From: Prochlorococcus sp. AG-409-J16
GTDB taxonomy: Bacteria > Cyanobacteriota > Cyanobacteriia > PCC-6307 > Cyanobiaceae
DNA length: 64,000 bases
Direction of reading: 5' to 3'
Assembly (NCBI GenBank): GCA_003215655.1
Contig: QCKB01000006.1
Coordinates: 1 to 64,000 of the forward strand
In this document: piece after piece, positions 44,399 to 53,097 of the stretch
Numbering within the stretch: the first letter of the stretch is position 1
How the letters are laid out: each line of letters starts with the position of its first letter
Position numbers and translations under genes: made by a program
The notes under the pieces: model-generated
Databases searched by the model: none
Told to the model about the DNA's origin: nothing
Seen by the model: the letters and a program-made list of their open reading frames with translations, nothing else

Positions 44399-45767
44399 TA
44401 ACGCCCTGTTAAGACGCGAGGGACAAGACCTCGAATCCACAGGGTATGCCTGGTATGTAGGCAACGCACGTTTGATCAATCTTTCTGGGCGCTTACTTGG
44501 CGCCCACATAGCCCATGCAGGACTAATGGTCTTCTGGGCAGGAGCAATGATGCTCTATGAGGTGAGTCATTTCACCTTTGACAAGCCAATGTGGGAGCAA
44601 GGTCTAATCCTCATGCCTCACGTAGCCACATTTGGTTACGGCATAGGTACTGGTGGAGAAGTTACCGATATCACTCCCTTCTTCAATGTTGGTGTTATTC
44701 ACCTAATCAGTTCAGCAGTTCTAGGTCTTGGCGGTGTTTATCACTCACTTGCTGGCCCTGAGAAACTAGAAGATATTTCTCCTTTCTTCTCTCAAGACTG
44801 GCGTGATAAAGACCAGATGACCAAGATCCTTGGTTATCACCTAATTATCCTAGGTATAGGTTCATTAGCCTTCTCAGCCAACTGGATGTTCATTGGTGGT
44901 GCTTATGACACTTGGGCCCCAGGAGGTGGAGAGGTCAGACTGATTAGTCCAACTCTTAACCCAATTCAAATTCACGATTGGCTTTCAAGGACTCCATGGG
45001 GTGGTGGTGGTTGGATAGTTGGTGTGAACTCAATGGAAGACATTGTCGGAGGACATATTTACCTCGGCATTGCTCAAATCATTGGTGGTCACTTCCATAT
45101 CCTTACTAAGCCTTTTGGATGGGCAAGAAGAGCATTTATCTGGAATGGTGAGGCTTACCTTAGTTACGCCTTAGGTGGACTATGTGTAGCCAGTTTTGTT
45201 GCATCAACCATGGTTTGGTTCAACAACACTGCTTATCCTTCAGAGTTCTATGGTCCAACAAACGCTGAAGCCTCTCAGGCTCAAAGTTTTACTTTCCTAG
45301 TTCGCGACCAAAGGATCGGTAACAATATTGGTACCACCATGGGTCCTACAGGACTAGGTAAATACCTAATGCGCTCTCCTACTGGAGAAATCATTTTTGG
45401 TGGAGAGACTATGCGTTTCTGGGATTTCCGTGGTCCTTGGCTTGAGCCATTACGTGGTCCTAATGGACTTAGCTTAGATAAGCTTCAAAACGATATTCAG
45501 CCTTGGCAAGTTCGCCGAGCAGCTGAATATATGACTCATGCACCAAACGCTTCTATCAACTCTGTTGGTGGAATCATCACTGAGCCAAATGCGGTTAACT
45601 TTGTGAACCTAAGACAGTGGTTGGCATCTGCCCATTTCTTCCTAGGTTGGTTCACCTTTATTGGCCATCTCTGGCATGCTGGCAGAGCTCGTGCTGCTGC
45701 TGCTGGTTTCGAAAAAGGTATTGATCGCAAGACCGAGCCCGCTCTAGCGATGCCTGACCTTGATTAA
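44382..45767 (+). CDS. psbC: Photosystem II CP43 antenna protein
   Basis: 461 residues from GTG 44382 ([20 protein letters not shown]), the conserved psbC start within psbD. It has six helices with [20 protein letters not shown], the long lumenal loop ([40 protein letters not shown], with the arginine that touches the manganese cluster) and the C-terminal [17 protein letters not shown]. It is an inner PSII antenna. Ends 30 bases before a terminator. Confidence 0.98.
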   Translation: METPSNNALLRREGQDLESTGYAWYVGNARLINLSGRLLGAHIAHAGLMVFWAGAMMLYEVSHFTFDKPMWEQGLILMPHVATFGYGIGTGGEVTDITPFFNVGVIHLISSAVLGLGGVYHSLAGPEKLEDISPFFSQDWRDKDQMTKILGYHLIILGIGSLAFSANWMFIGGAYDTWAPGGGEVRLISPTLNPIQIHDWLSRTPWGGGGWIVGVNSMEDIVGGHIYLGIAQIIGGHFHILTKPFGWARRAFIWNGEAYLSYALGGLCVASFVASTMVWFNNTAYPSEFYGPTNAEASQAQSFTFLVRDQRIGNNIGTTMGPTGLGKYLMRSPTGEIIFGGETMRFWDFRGPWLEPLRGPNGLSLDKLQNDIQPWQVRRAAEYMTHAPNASINSVGGIITEPNAVNFVNLRQWLASAHFFLGWFTFIGHLWHAGRARAAAAGFEKGIDRKTEPALAMPDLD

Positions 45768-45795
45768 GAGTTAGGTCCAACTATCTTTAATCCTT

Positions 45796-45828
45796 TAAAC
45801 CCTCGCCTAAAAACGAGGGTTTTTTTTG
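45796..45828 (+). terminator. Rho-independent terminator of psbDC
   Basis: AACCCTCG (45798-45805) pairs with CGAGGGTT (45814-45821) and is followed by a run of eight T. Confidence 0.92.
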
Positions 45829-45879
45829 CAAAAAAATCTTTTTAGGAATATTTTTCTTAGAGCTCATTAGAGATTAATT

Positions 45880-46503
45880 TTATAATGGAAGAGATCTCAT
45901 TGCATTCCTTAACCAAGGCAAACTAAGACCGATCACATTGCTATAGCAACCATTTAAAGAACGAATAAAAACTCCGCCACGCCCTTCCAATGAAAAACAT
46001 CCTGCACAATTAAGAGGTTCTCCTGTCTCTACATATTTCTTTATTTCCAACTTAGTTATATCCGAAAAATTAACTTCTGTAGTAACTACATCACTCAGCC
46101 AAGCCAGGGGCGCCTCTTCATTAGTTTGACTACGCTTATAACGCCTAGATAATAAAAAATGTCCTGTATGTAATAACCCATTGCTATTGGAAATTTTCTC
46201 CAAGCGCTCAATTGCATGATTCGCATTTAAAGGCTTGCCATAAACCTCACCATCTAACTCAAAAACCGAATCACAACCCAAAACCAGAGTTATTTCATCA
46301 GGCCAAGACCCATCTCCTTGTAATGCAAGTAATTTTGCAGAAACAGCTTTTGCTTTTGCTTCTGCAAGTATCTTGACAAGCTCCCTTGGGTCATCGTGAG
46401 CAATCTCTTCTTCATTAACTCCGCTAACCATTACCTTATATGGAATACCTGCTTGATCGAGCAAATTACGACGAGCAGCCGAAGCGGAGGCAAGTATTAG
46501 CAC
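45880..46503 (-). CDS. maf: Maf-type nucleoside triphosphate pyrophosphatase
   Basis: 207 residues from a GTG at 46503 (VLILASASAARRNLLDQAGI), which fits the family start. Longer frames to 46560 are possible but add hydrophobic residues that overlap the region of the divergent gene. Motifs are SASAARR (nucleotide binding), VLGCDSVFELDGEVYGKP and SLEGRGGVFIRSLNGCYSNV, all Maf features. It hydrolyses modified or canonical nucleotides. Confidence 0.92.
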   Translation of the reverse strand: MLILASASAARRNLLDQAGIPYKVMVSGVNEEEIAHDDPRELVKILAEAKAKAVSAKLLALQGDGSWPDEITLVLGCDSVFELDGEVYGKPLNANHAIERLEKISNSNGLLHTGHFLLSRRYKRSQTNEEAPLAWLSDVVTTEVNFSDITKLEIKKYVETGEPLNCAGCFSLEGRGGVFIRSLNGCYSNVIGLSLPWLRNAMRSLPL

Positions 46504-46577
46504 AGCTATGCAATGTAAAAGCACTACTACGTAGGCTGCCATTAATAAATCCCTCTGCAAGTCTTAAATTTAAAGAG

Positions 46578-46952
46578 ATGTCTCTTCTTTCCAAAAAAAG
46601 CAAAACCAGAGCCATATCAACACTTAGATGCTTTCCCTTTAACTCCAATTTCTACTCAGATGCAAAAACTATAGGAATGAATGCTGAGTGGGTCTTTAAC
46701 AAAGCCAATATTTACTCTTCCGATATGAGCAACTGGTTCAAAAGAGCTAGTTCAGTTGAATCGGCTTTTCGATGGCTAATAAAAATTGGTGTTCTCCGTC
46801 GAGAAGTAGATGGTCAAGGCCTTACTTCTAAGATTCGACTGACTCCTTTAGGTCGTCAAATTTTGGAAGAAAATCCAGATCTAACATCAGAAAAAGCTGG
46901 TTTTGCAGAACATCTTGGTCTTTGTCTAAGTAGATATATGCCTTTCCAATGA
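46578..46952 (+). CDS. Winged-helix-like cyanobacterial protein of unknown function
   Basis: 124 residues from ATG 46578 ([20 protein letters not shown]). The central and C-terminal part looks like a winged helix: [22 protein letters not shown], then [17 protein letters not shown]. This resembles a cyanobacterial hypothetical family (Npun_F0494-like) in order of motifs, though I am not certain. Its last four bases overlap cobQ (ATGA), so the two are coupled. The longer ORF from 46440 overlaps maf. Confidence 0.7.
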   Translation: MSLLSKKSKTRAISTLRCFPFNSNFYSDAKTIGMNAEWVFNKANIYSSDMSNWFKRASSVESAFRWLIKIGVLRREVDGQGLTSKIRLTPLGRQILEENPDLTSEKAGFAEHLGLCLSRYMPFQ

Positions 46953-48469
46953 AAGAATTTCGTACGAAACCAGCCCTAATGATGCTTGGCACATCTAGCG
47001 GAGCGGGGAAATCACTAATGACAACTGCTCTTTGTAGAGTTCTAAAACGTCAGGGGGAAATACCATTGCCCTTCAAAGGGCAAAACATGAGCAACAATGC
47101 CTGGGTTGATCGACAGGGAGGGGAAATGGCCTACTCCCAAGCTCTGCAGGCATGGGCAGCCGGTATAGAGCCAAGCTGCTCAATGAACCCAATTCTTTTA
47201 AAGCCTCAAGGAGATAGCACAAGTGAAGTGATTCACCTCGGCAAAAGTGTAGGCAAGGCAAAAGCTGAAACTTATTACGAAGAATGGTTTAAACCTGGAT
47301 GGGCCGCGATACAGAAAGGGTTAAGAGATCTTCATTCCCTTAACAGTCATGGGAGACTTGTACTTGAAGGAGCAGGTAGCCCCGTAGAAGTAAACCTTCA
47401 ACACCGAGATTTAACCAATCTTCGATTAGCAATGTTCCTTCGAGCAAGGTGCTTGTTAATTGCTGATATAGAAAAGGGAGGGGTTTTTGCTCAAATAATT
47501 GGCACACTTGCATTACTAAAACCGTTAGAACGCTCACTAATAAAAGGAATAATTATTAATCGCTTTAGGGGCAAGCAAGAACTTTTTAAAAATGGTCGAG
47601 AATGGCTTGAAGCCGAAACAGGAATCCCTATTTTAGGTGTAATGCCATATTTGAAAGAATCATTTCCACCAGAAGATTCCCTAGATCTTCTTGATCGAAA
47701 TACTAGAAATTCAAAAGCAGAAATAGAAATTGCTGTGATTAAGCTTCCTTCTATTAGCAACTTTTCCGATTTCGATGCCCTAGAAGCAGAGCCTACTGTT
47801 CAAATAAAGTGGATAGAGCTAAATGACTCTCTAGGGAAACCTGATGCCGTCATTTTGCCAGGCAGCAAACAAACAATTAAAGATCTTTTTCTTATCAATA
47901 AAAGTGGAATGAATGTTCAAATAAAAAAATTCGTTAATTCAGGCGGACATCTTTTTGGTATTTGCGGAGGTCTACAAATGCTTGGCAGAACACTTTCAGA
48001 TCCTAATAAAATAGAAGGAATTAGTAAAGTATCAAATTCAAGTATAGTTTATGGATTAGATTTTTTAGCTATTCATACAGTTTTCGAGTATAATAAATGT
48101 GTACGCCAAAGAGAAGTTATTAGCAATTGGCCCTCTCAAGCGACCTTAATTGGTTATGAAATCCATCATGGAGATAGCGAAGAAATTAACGAAGATGGGA
48201 AGGATCTTTTACCATTAACGCAAATGACAAATCTTGGCTGGACCAAGAGAGACGGCTCCCCTGAAAACGTTGCAGGAACATACCTACATGCAATTTTTGA
48301 CAATGGTCCTTGGAGGAGATTATGGCTGAATAAGCTTCGCGAAAAGAAAGGACTTAATCCTCTCACGACCAATCAACCACATCACACTCAGAAAAGAGAG
48401 CATCTCCTGAACCTACTTGCAGATGCTTTCGAAGAACACGTTGACATACAACCGCTCCTAGGAACATGA
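46949..48469 (+). CDS. cobQ: Cobyric acid synthase
   Basis: 506 residues. It opens with the dethiobiotin-synthetase-like P-loop [20 protein letters not shown], and [20 protein letters not shown] is typical of CobQ/CbiP. The C-terminal glutamine amidotransferase domain has [13 protein letters not shown] (catalytic cysteine) and [14 protein letters not shown] (histidine near the end). It amidates adenosylcobyrinic diamide to cobyric acid in B12 synthesis. The next small ferredoxin gene overlaps its stop by four bases. Confidence 0.97.
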   Translation: MKEFRTKPALMMLGTSSGAGKSLMTTALCRVLKRQGEIPLPFKGQNMSNNAWVDRQGGEMAYSQALQAWAAGIEPSCSMNPILLKPQGDSTSEVIHLGKSVGKAKAETYYEEWFKPGWAAIQKGLRDLHSLNSHGRLVLEGAGSPVEVNLQHRDLTNLRLAMFLRARCLLIADIEKGGVFAQIIGTLALLKPLERSLIKGIIINRFRGKQELFKNGREWLEAETGIPILGVMPYLKESFPPEDSLDLLDRNTRNSKAEIEIAVIKLPSISNFSDFDALEAEPTVQIKWIELNDSLGKPDAVILPGSKQTIKDLFLINKSGMNVQIKKFVNSGGHLFGICGGLQMLGRTLSDPNKIEGISKVSNSSIVYGLDFLAIHTVFEYNKCVRQREVISNWPSQATLIGYEIHHGDSEEINEDGKDLLPLTQMTNLGWTKRDGSPENVAGTYLHAIFDNGPWRRLWLNKLREKKGLNPLTTNQPHHTQKREHLLNLLADAFEEHVDIQPLLGT

Positions 48470-48711
48470 AAGCCTCCTTCGTTGATATCGAATGGCCAAA
48501 TAGCCTTTATTCCAAGGTTCGTTTAGGTAGTGAATGGTTAGAAGCAGCCGAGGAGGCTGGAATAACAATTCCAACTGGATGCTTAGGAGGAAGCTGTGGC
48601 GCTTGCGAGATAGAAGTAAACGGTGAAGTCGTTCGAGCTTGCGTTAGCAAAGTAAAGTCGAATGGAGACAAGAAGATTAAAGTTAAGTTCTTCTCTGATC
48701 CATATTGGTAA
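48466..48711 (+). CDS. Small [2Fe-2S] ferredoxin, translationally coupled to cobQ
   Basis: 81 residues. The cluster cysteines are in [20 protein letters not shown] and RACV: C39, C44, C47, C59, giving C-x4-C-x2-C-x11-C. The final spacing is much shorter than in PetF-type ferredoxins (about 29 residues) and like the plant-type fold in xanthine-dehydrogenase iron-sulfur subunits. It starts with an ATGA overlap to cobQ. A soluble electron carrier; partner unknown. Confidence 0.85.
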   Translation: MKASFVDIEWPNSLYSKVRLGSEWLEAAEEAGITIPTGCLGGSCGACEIEVNGEVVRACVSKVKSNGDKKIKVKFFSDPYW

Positions 48712-48802
48712 GAAGTTAATATTTATAGAATAAGCTTTAATCTCACTTCTTTAAATCTATTTACTGTCTAATTAAAATAACTTTCATTTTATTCCTAAAC
48801 AT

Positions 48803-50017
48803 ATGTTACCCCATTTTCTTATTGGACTTGAAGGAGGATCATTAATCTGCATCAGTTATCTTTTAATAGGTTTATCTCAAACCTTTAAGAATGCTTCATA
48901 TTTAAAACCTTTAAGCAAGAAAAACTCTAATCGAGAAAATACAACATTAACAATTATTGTTCCTACATATAATGAAGAAAATAATATTGAGGGCTGCTTA
49001 TCTAGCATCCTTTCCAATGAAGAGCCCTGTTCATATTGGAAAGTTGTTCTAGCTGATGATGAATCCACTGATAAAACTATTCAAATTGGACAATCCTTAA
49101 AAGAACAACTGCAAATATCAAACAATAGGCTTGAGATATTTAAGGCTGGACCAAGACCAAAGAATGAAGGATGGGTTGGGAAAAACTGGGCCTGCGCAAA
49201 GGCAATGGAAAGAATAAATAGTGATTGGGTTTTATTTATTGATGCAGATGTAAAGCTCAAAAAAGACGCATTAAAGCGTGCTCTAAACCATGCAATTGAA
49301 GAAGAAGCAGACCTCCTAAGCTTGGCTCCAAAACTTCAATGCGGATGTATTGCTGAGTGGATGGTTCAACCAATAATGGCATGCCTTCTGGGATTGGCCT
49401 TTCCTATAAAAAAGATAAACCTATCAACAAGCCAAGCCGCTTTTGCGGCTGGTCCATTCATGCTCTTTAAACGAGCTTCTTATGAGGCAATTGGAGGACA
49501 TAAGGACGTAGCAGGAGAAGTTATAGAGGATCTTTTACTCGCTCGTAAAATAAAATCATCAGGTTTTACTCTTAGATATCTGCTTGGGCTAGATGCAATA
49601 GAAGTAAGAATGTATCCTGACTTTGCCTCTTTATGGGAAGGTTGGAGTAAAAATTGGTTCCTAGGAACAGAAAGAAATATTGCGAAAGCACTTTCAGCAT
49701 CGTTTATTGCCTTCTTAATCTTCTCGGTACCTTGGTTAGCTTTGCCAACATCTTTTATAAGCATTAAAGCAATATCTAACCATCAGACCTTGTCATTAAT
49801 TGCATTTGGATTATCTTTAATAAATATAGGCTTACAATTAAGGCTAAGACTTTGGATTAGAAAAGAATTTGATCTGCCTATCAAATTTTGGTGGCTTATG
49901 AGTGCAGGAGGAGTGATCCTATTATTCCTTGGCCCTAACTCAATATTCAGAAGCATTACTGGTTATGGATGGACCTGGAAAGGGCGAAAACTTAGGCCAA
50001 AAAATACAAGCTCCTAA
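48803..50017 (+). CDS. Family 2 glycosyltransferase, membrane-bound
   Basis: 404 residues. An N-terminal hydrophobic helix (FLIGLEGGSLICISYLLIGL) precedes the GT2 domain: TLTIIVPTYNEENNIEGCLS, LADDESTDKTIQ, LFIDADVKLKKDALKR (DAD), VAGEVIEDLLLARKI (ED). The C-terminus has three or four helices (AFLIFSVPWLALPTSFISI onward). The layout matches HpnB/CruC-type enzymes that glycosylate hopanoids or carotenoids, but the acceptor is a guess. Starts at ATG 48803. Confidence 0.85.
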   Translation: MLPHFLIGLEGGSLICISYLLIGLSQTFKNASYLKPLSKKNSNRENTTLTIIVPTYNEENNIEGCLSSILSNEEPCSYWKVVLADDESTDKTIQIGQSLKEQLQISNNRLEIFKAGPRPKNEGWVGKNWACAKAMERINSDWVLFIDADVKLKKDALKRALNHAIEEEADLLSLAPKLQCGCIAEWMVQPIMACLLGLAFPIKKINLSTSQAAFAAGPFMLFKRASYEAIGGHKDVAGEVIEDLLLARKIKSSGFTLRYLLGLDAIEVRMYPDFASLWEGWSKNWFLGTERNIAKALSASFIAFLIFSVPWLALPTSFISIKAISNHQTLSLIAFGLSLINIGLQLRLRLWIRKEFDLPIKFWWLMSAGGVILLFLGPNSIFRSITGYGWTWKGRKLRPKNTSS

Positions 50018-50054
50018 TAATATAAAAACAAAAGTCACATCCAAACAATTCCCA

Positions 50055-50171
50055 TTACCAAGGCAAGTCCCAACCCAACTGACCCAAAAGCCATACTCCA
50101 AAAGCAACCTTTAAACCAGTAGCCAGCAAACCCCAACCCAAGAGTTGTTTCTTAGTTAAACCAAAAAGCAT
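50055..50171 (-). CDS. Candidate 38-aa hydrophobic protein
   Basis: ATG 50171 (minus) to TAA at 50055 gives 38 residues (MLFGLTKKQLLGWGLLATGL start, WLLGQLGWDLPW end). A second frame shifted by one base, ending at a TGA near 50038, also reads as a membrane peptide (SMAFGSVGLGLALVMGIVWM). At most one is real, or a frameshift joins them. Low certainty. Confidence 0.3.
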   Translation of the reverse strand: MLFGLTKKQLLGWGLLATGLKVAFGVWLLGQLGWDLPW

Positions 50172-50388
50172 TGCTTCCGTAGTCTTTTTCAATAACTAGA
50201 AAATATTATAGTTTTTCGAATAAGAAATCGGGAAGTCGACCAGTTAGAGATCGAACAAGGGAAAGCCCCCTGAATAGATCTTCTAGTAGCAATAATAAAA
50301 ACTCAGTTAACAAAAAAGGCAATCATCAAAAATATTCTTGAAATCTAATCAAAGTAAAGACGTTTTATAGTTAAAAATAAACAAGAAA

Positions 50389-50435
50389 AACTAGCAAGTT
50401 TGATTGAGGAGTCAACCCTATCAAACTTGCTAGTT
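50389..50435 (-). terminator. Rho-independent terminator of the pentapeptide-repeat gene
   Basis: AACTAGCAAGTTTGA (50389-50403) and TCAAACTTGCTAGTT (50421-50435) form a 15-bp stem. On the minus strand the arm is followed by T-rich sequence (complement of 50381-50390). It lies about 30 bases after the 50468 stop. Confidence 0.88.
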
Positions 50436-50467
50436 AAGGAAAAATTCAACCAATCTGTGGCTAAGAA

Positions 50468-51016
50468 CTAAGTCCCTGGATTGAACTTGTTCTCCGATTG
50501 TGAAGCAGGAACATAATTTCCAGCGATGCCATCACAATCAAGGCTTTCAAATGTTTTGCCACTTGCTCTCTGGCAAAGAGACTTTTTCTGAGGCAAATCA
50601 AGAACTGCCTCAGTGAAGTCAGTTCCCTCAATAACAGCATCATTGAAAACGCTCTTCAAGAGTTCTGCACCACTGAGATCAGCTCCAGACAAGTCAGCAT
50701 TATCAAATCTTGTGGCATAAGCGATTACGTTCTTTAGGTTCGCTCCGCGGAGATTTGCATTCCGAAGAGTAGATACGCTGAAAAATGATCCGCTTAGGTC
50801 GGATTCACTTAGATCAGCTCCCGAAAGATCGTATTTAACAAACTCACTATTGGGCATTTTTTGACCATGAAGGTCCCTATCGATACCAGGGTCTACCGTG
50901 TCAGTGGGATAAAGAGCCGCCACTGGCATCGCGCTAATAGTTAGGCCAACTATTACTGGCAACAAGATTAGAAGTCTTGCAAGGGATCGTTGCAGGGAAG
51001 AAATTAGAGAGACCAT
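50468..51016 (-). CDS. Secreted pentapeptide-repeat protein, probably thylakoid lumenal
   Basis: 182 residues. A signal peptide (LARLLILLPVIVGLTISAM, cleavage near PVAA) leads to an A(D/N)LxX pentapeptide region: SGADLSESDLSGSFFSVSTL, NANLRGANLKN, NADLSGADLSGAELLKSVFN, about 14 units. These form a right-handed quadrilateral beta helix. Two cysteines (SLCQRASGKTFESLDC) near the end may form a disulfide. It resembles the lumenal pentapeptide proteins (TL17-like) of plants. Function unknown. Confidence 0.88.
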   Translation of the reverse strand: MVSLISSLQRSLARLLILLPVIVGLTISAMPVAALYPTDTVDPGIDRDLHGQKMPNSEFVKYDLSGADLSESDLSGSFFSVSTLRNANLRGANLKNVIAYATRFDNADLSGADLSGAELLKSVFNDAVIEGTDFTEAVLDLPQKKSLCQRASGKTFESLDCDGIAGNYVPASQSENKFNPGT

Positions 51017-51269
51017 TGAGGACGCCAGCGACTGACAGAAGCACCGTACAAGACCATTCTTTCACGGGGTGGGATTACCTCCTGCGAGGAATCACGAACT
51101 GTTGCACCGTTATTTAAAATAATTCAGGATTTTTAGATGAAATCTAGTCAGGGACTGGATTCTCTGGAATTAGGGATATTCGACAAAATTCACGTTTAAA
51201 GCGGAATTCATTAGTAAATGAGTTCGCAACGAGCAAATTAAGGAGTTTTTTCTGACCAAATTCAACAAA

Positions 51270-51342
51270 TGGAGCCAAGGAGACTCGAACTCCTGACCCC
51301 CTGCATGCCATGCAGGTGCTCTACCAGCTGAGCTATGGCCCC
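51270..51342 (-). tRNA. tRNA-Ala (anticodon GGC)
   Basis: 73 bases on the minus strand. Acceptor GGGGCCA pairs with TGGCTCC (one G-U), D arm GCTC/GAGC, anticodon stem CCTGC/GCAGG around loop ATGGCAT whose centre GGC reads alanine GCC/GCU, and T arm GAG-TTCGAGT-CTC. CCA is not encoded after the discriminator A, as is common in this group. Confidence 0.96.
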
Positions 51343-51406
51343 ATAAAAAGCGGTAATGTCTCTAGACACTTACCACAACTAAAAATTATCTTACACGTAA
51401 GAAAAA

Positions 51407-52021
51407 TTAGATTTGGCGCCAAACTGCAAGAAGCCTTCCCTGAACTTGTATTTGATCAGCTGGAACCTCAATAGGATCATAAGCAGTATTAGCAGCCTCA
51501 AGTCTTACCAAAGGTCCACTCCTATAAAAATGCTTAAGAGTAGTTCCGCTTCCTAAAACAAGTGCACTCACAACTGTGCCATCTCTTAATCGCGAGGGCT
51601 CTTGAACTGGCTCCATAAGAACAACATCTCCATCTGCAATATGGGCATCGACCATTGAATCCCCATTAACAGTCAAAGCAAAAAGTCCTCTTGTTTCCAA
51701 TACTGGGCCTAAATCCAACCGCTCCTGCACATCATCAAAAGTTTCAACTAATCCTCCAGCAGCAACAGAACCCAAAACTGGAATGCCACTTAATAGGCCA
51801 TCAACAAGCTGCAAAGTTCGCGCCTGTCCCTCCTGCCAAGTAATCCAACCTTTTTCCTGAAGATGACGTAAACGACTTTGAATAGGAGCAGGAGACCTTA
51901 ACCCCATTGCTTTCATCATCTGTCTTATCGAGGGACTGTGATGATGAGTTCCTATGTAACCAGCCAACCATTCATAAAGCTCCTGCTGAGCAGGAGTAAG
52001 GGTTTCTTCAGGAAAGGCCAC
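51407..52021 (-). CDS. lexA: LexA-type transcriptional repressor
   Basis: 204 residues. The N-terminal winged helix has LTPAQQELYEWLAGYIGTHH and SPSIRQMMKAMGLRSPAPIQ. An Ala-Gly cleavage site (LGSVAAGGLVE, about 81-91) is followed by the serine protease domain TVNGDSMVDAHIADGDVVLM and the catalytic lysine in LGSGTTLKHFY. It should repress SOS-type genes in DNA damage, though in some cyanobacteria LexA has other roles. No operator could be recognised confidently. Downstream of it is the tRNA-Ala. Confidence 0.95.
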   Translation of the reverse strand: MAFPEETLTPAQQELYEWLAGYIGTHHHSPSIRQMMKAMGLRSPAPIQSRLRHLQEKGWITWQEGQARTLQLVDGLLSGIPVLGSVAAGGLVETFDDVQERLDLGPVLETRGLFALTVNGDSMVDAHIADGDVVLMEPVQEPSRLRDGTVVSALVLGSGTTLKHFYRSGPLVRLEAANTAYDPIEVPADQIQVQGRLLAVWRQI

Positions 52022-52082
52022 CTTCAGTAATTCATATGTTCTTCAATACAGGTGTACCTATATATATCGGTTTTCGCAAGTT

Positions 52083-53039
52083 TTAAAGCCCTCCCAGAAC
52101 TGCTGCTAACAGCGCTTGTTGAACATGCAGTCGATTTTCGGCTTGATCAAAGACCCTACTAGCTTCTCCCTCTATTACATCTGAAGAGATTTCTTCTCCC
52201 CTATGTGCAGGGAGGCAATGCAAAACAATCGCTCTGGGATCTGCCTCATTTAAAAGTTTTCTATCAAGGCAAAAGTTCTTAAAAAGCTTCATGCGTTCCG
52301 CTCTTTCTGCTTCTTGCCCCATAGAGGCCCAAACATCTGTATATAAAGCCTGAGCACCTTTGGCTGCCTCCAAAGGATCAGAAACGACTTCTATAAGAGC
52401 ATCATTCGTAGCAATCTCCCTAGCTTTCTGAACAACCTGGATATTGGGTTCAAAACCCTTTGGCGAACTAACCCTTACGTTTACACCCAACAATGCCCCA
52501 CAAAGCATCAATGAATGGGCGACATTATTTCCATCTCCTACATAAGCCAAAGTTTGTCCAATAAGAGAACCAAATTCTTCTTGAACAGTCATGAAGTCAG
52601 CCAATGCCTGACATGGGTGTTCAAGATCAGTTAAAGCATTCAAAACAGGAATAGAAGCCCACTTGGCATAATCCAAAAGTTCCTTCTGCGCAAAGGTTCT
52701 AACAGCAATCACATCACAAAATCGACTTAAAACACGCGCCGTATCTTCTAAAGGTTCTCCTCTTCCTAATTGAGTTAGTTGAGGATTTAGATCCACAGTT
52801 TGGCCTCCAAGTCTTGCCATTGCGACCTGAAAACTCACTCTTGTCCTGGTAGAAGCCTTGGTAAAAATCAAACCAAGAACGCGATTACCTAAATCGATCC
52901 TTCTCTGCCCCCCCTTTAACTGCTTAGCCAACTCAAGCAATGAAAAAGTTTCAGAAGAGCTCAAATCAGCCGATGAAACAAGGTCATTGCCTTTTAAAGC
53001 AGAAAGGACTGCAGCGACACCCTTTGATTTATCTGTCAT
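52083..53039 (-). CDS. argF: Ornithine carbamoyltransferase
   Basis: 318 residues. Carbamoyl-phosphate site FTKASTRTRVSFQVAMARLG (STRTR), EHPCQALADFMTVQEEFG, the ornithine loop WASMGQEAERAERM, and HCLPAHRGEEISSDV (catalytic cysteine in HCLPAH). It forms citrulline in arginine synthesis. Start ATG 53039. ftsH lies 58 bases upstream on the same strand. Confidence 0.97.
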   Translation of the reverse strand: MTDKSKGVAAVLSALKGNDLVSSADLSSSETFSLLELAKQLKGGQRRIDLGNRVLGLIFTKASTRTRVSFQVAMARLGGQTVDLNPQLTQLGRGEPLEDTARVLSRFCDVIAVRTFAQKELLDYAKWASIPVLNALTDLEHPCQALADFMTVQEEFGSLIGQTLAYVGDGNNVAHSLMLCGALLGVNVRVSSPKGFEPNIQVVQKAREIATNDALIEVVSDPLEAAKGAQALYTDVWASMGQEAERAERMKLFKNFCLDRKLLNEADPRAIVLHCLPAHRGEEISSDVIEGEASRVFDQAENRLHVQQALLAAVLGGL

Positions 53040-53097
53040 TGGGGAAGCTTCAAAATGCCTCTATCTGAGATAAATACTTATCTCATCAAGCCAAAAA

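Larger units (their letters stand above)
50018..50467. other. Intergenic region, 450 bases
   Basis: Between the glycosyltransferase and the convergent pentapeptide gene. It holds a doubtful short frame (50055-50171) and a clear terminator (50389-50435). Nothing else seen. Confidence 0.4.

Noticed and set aside
51157-51260. Possible LexA operator near lexA/tRNA
   Set aside because: No repeat matching a known cyanobacterial LexA box could be identified with confidence.
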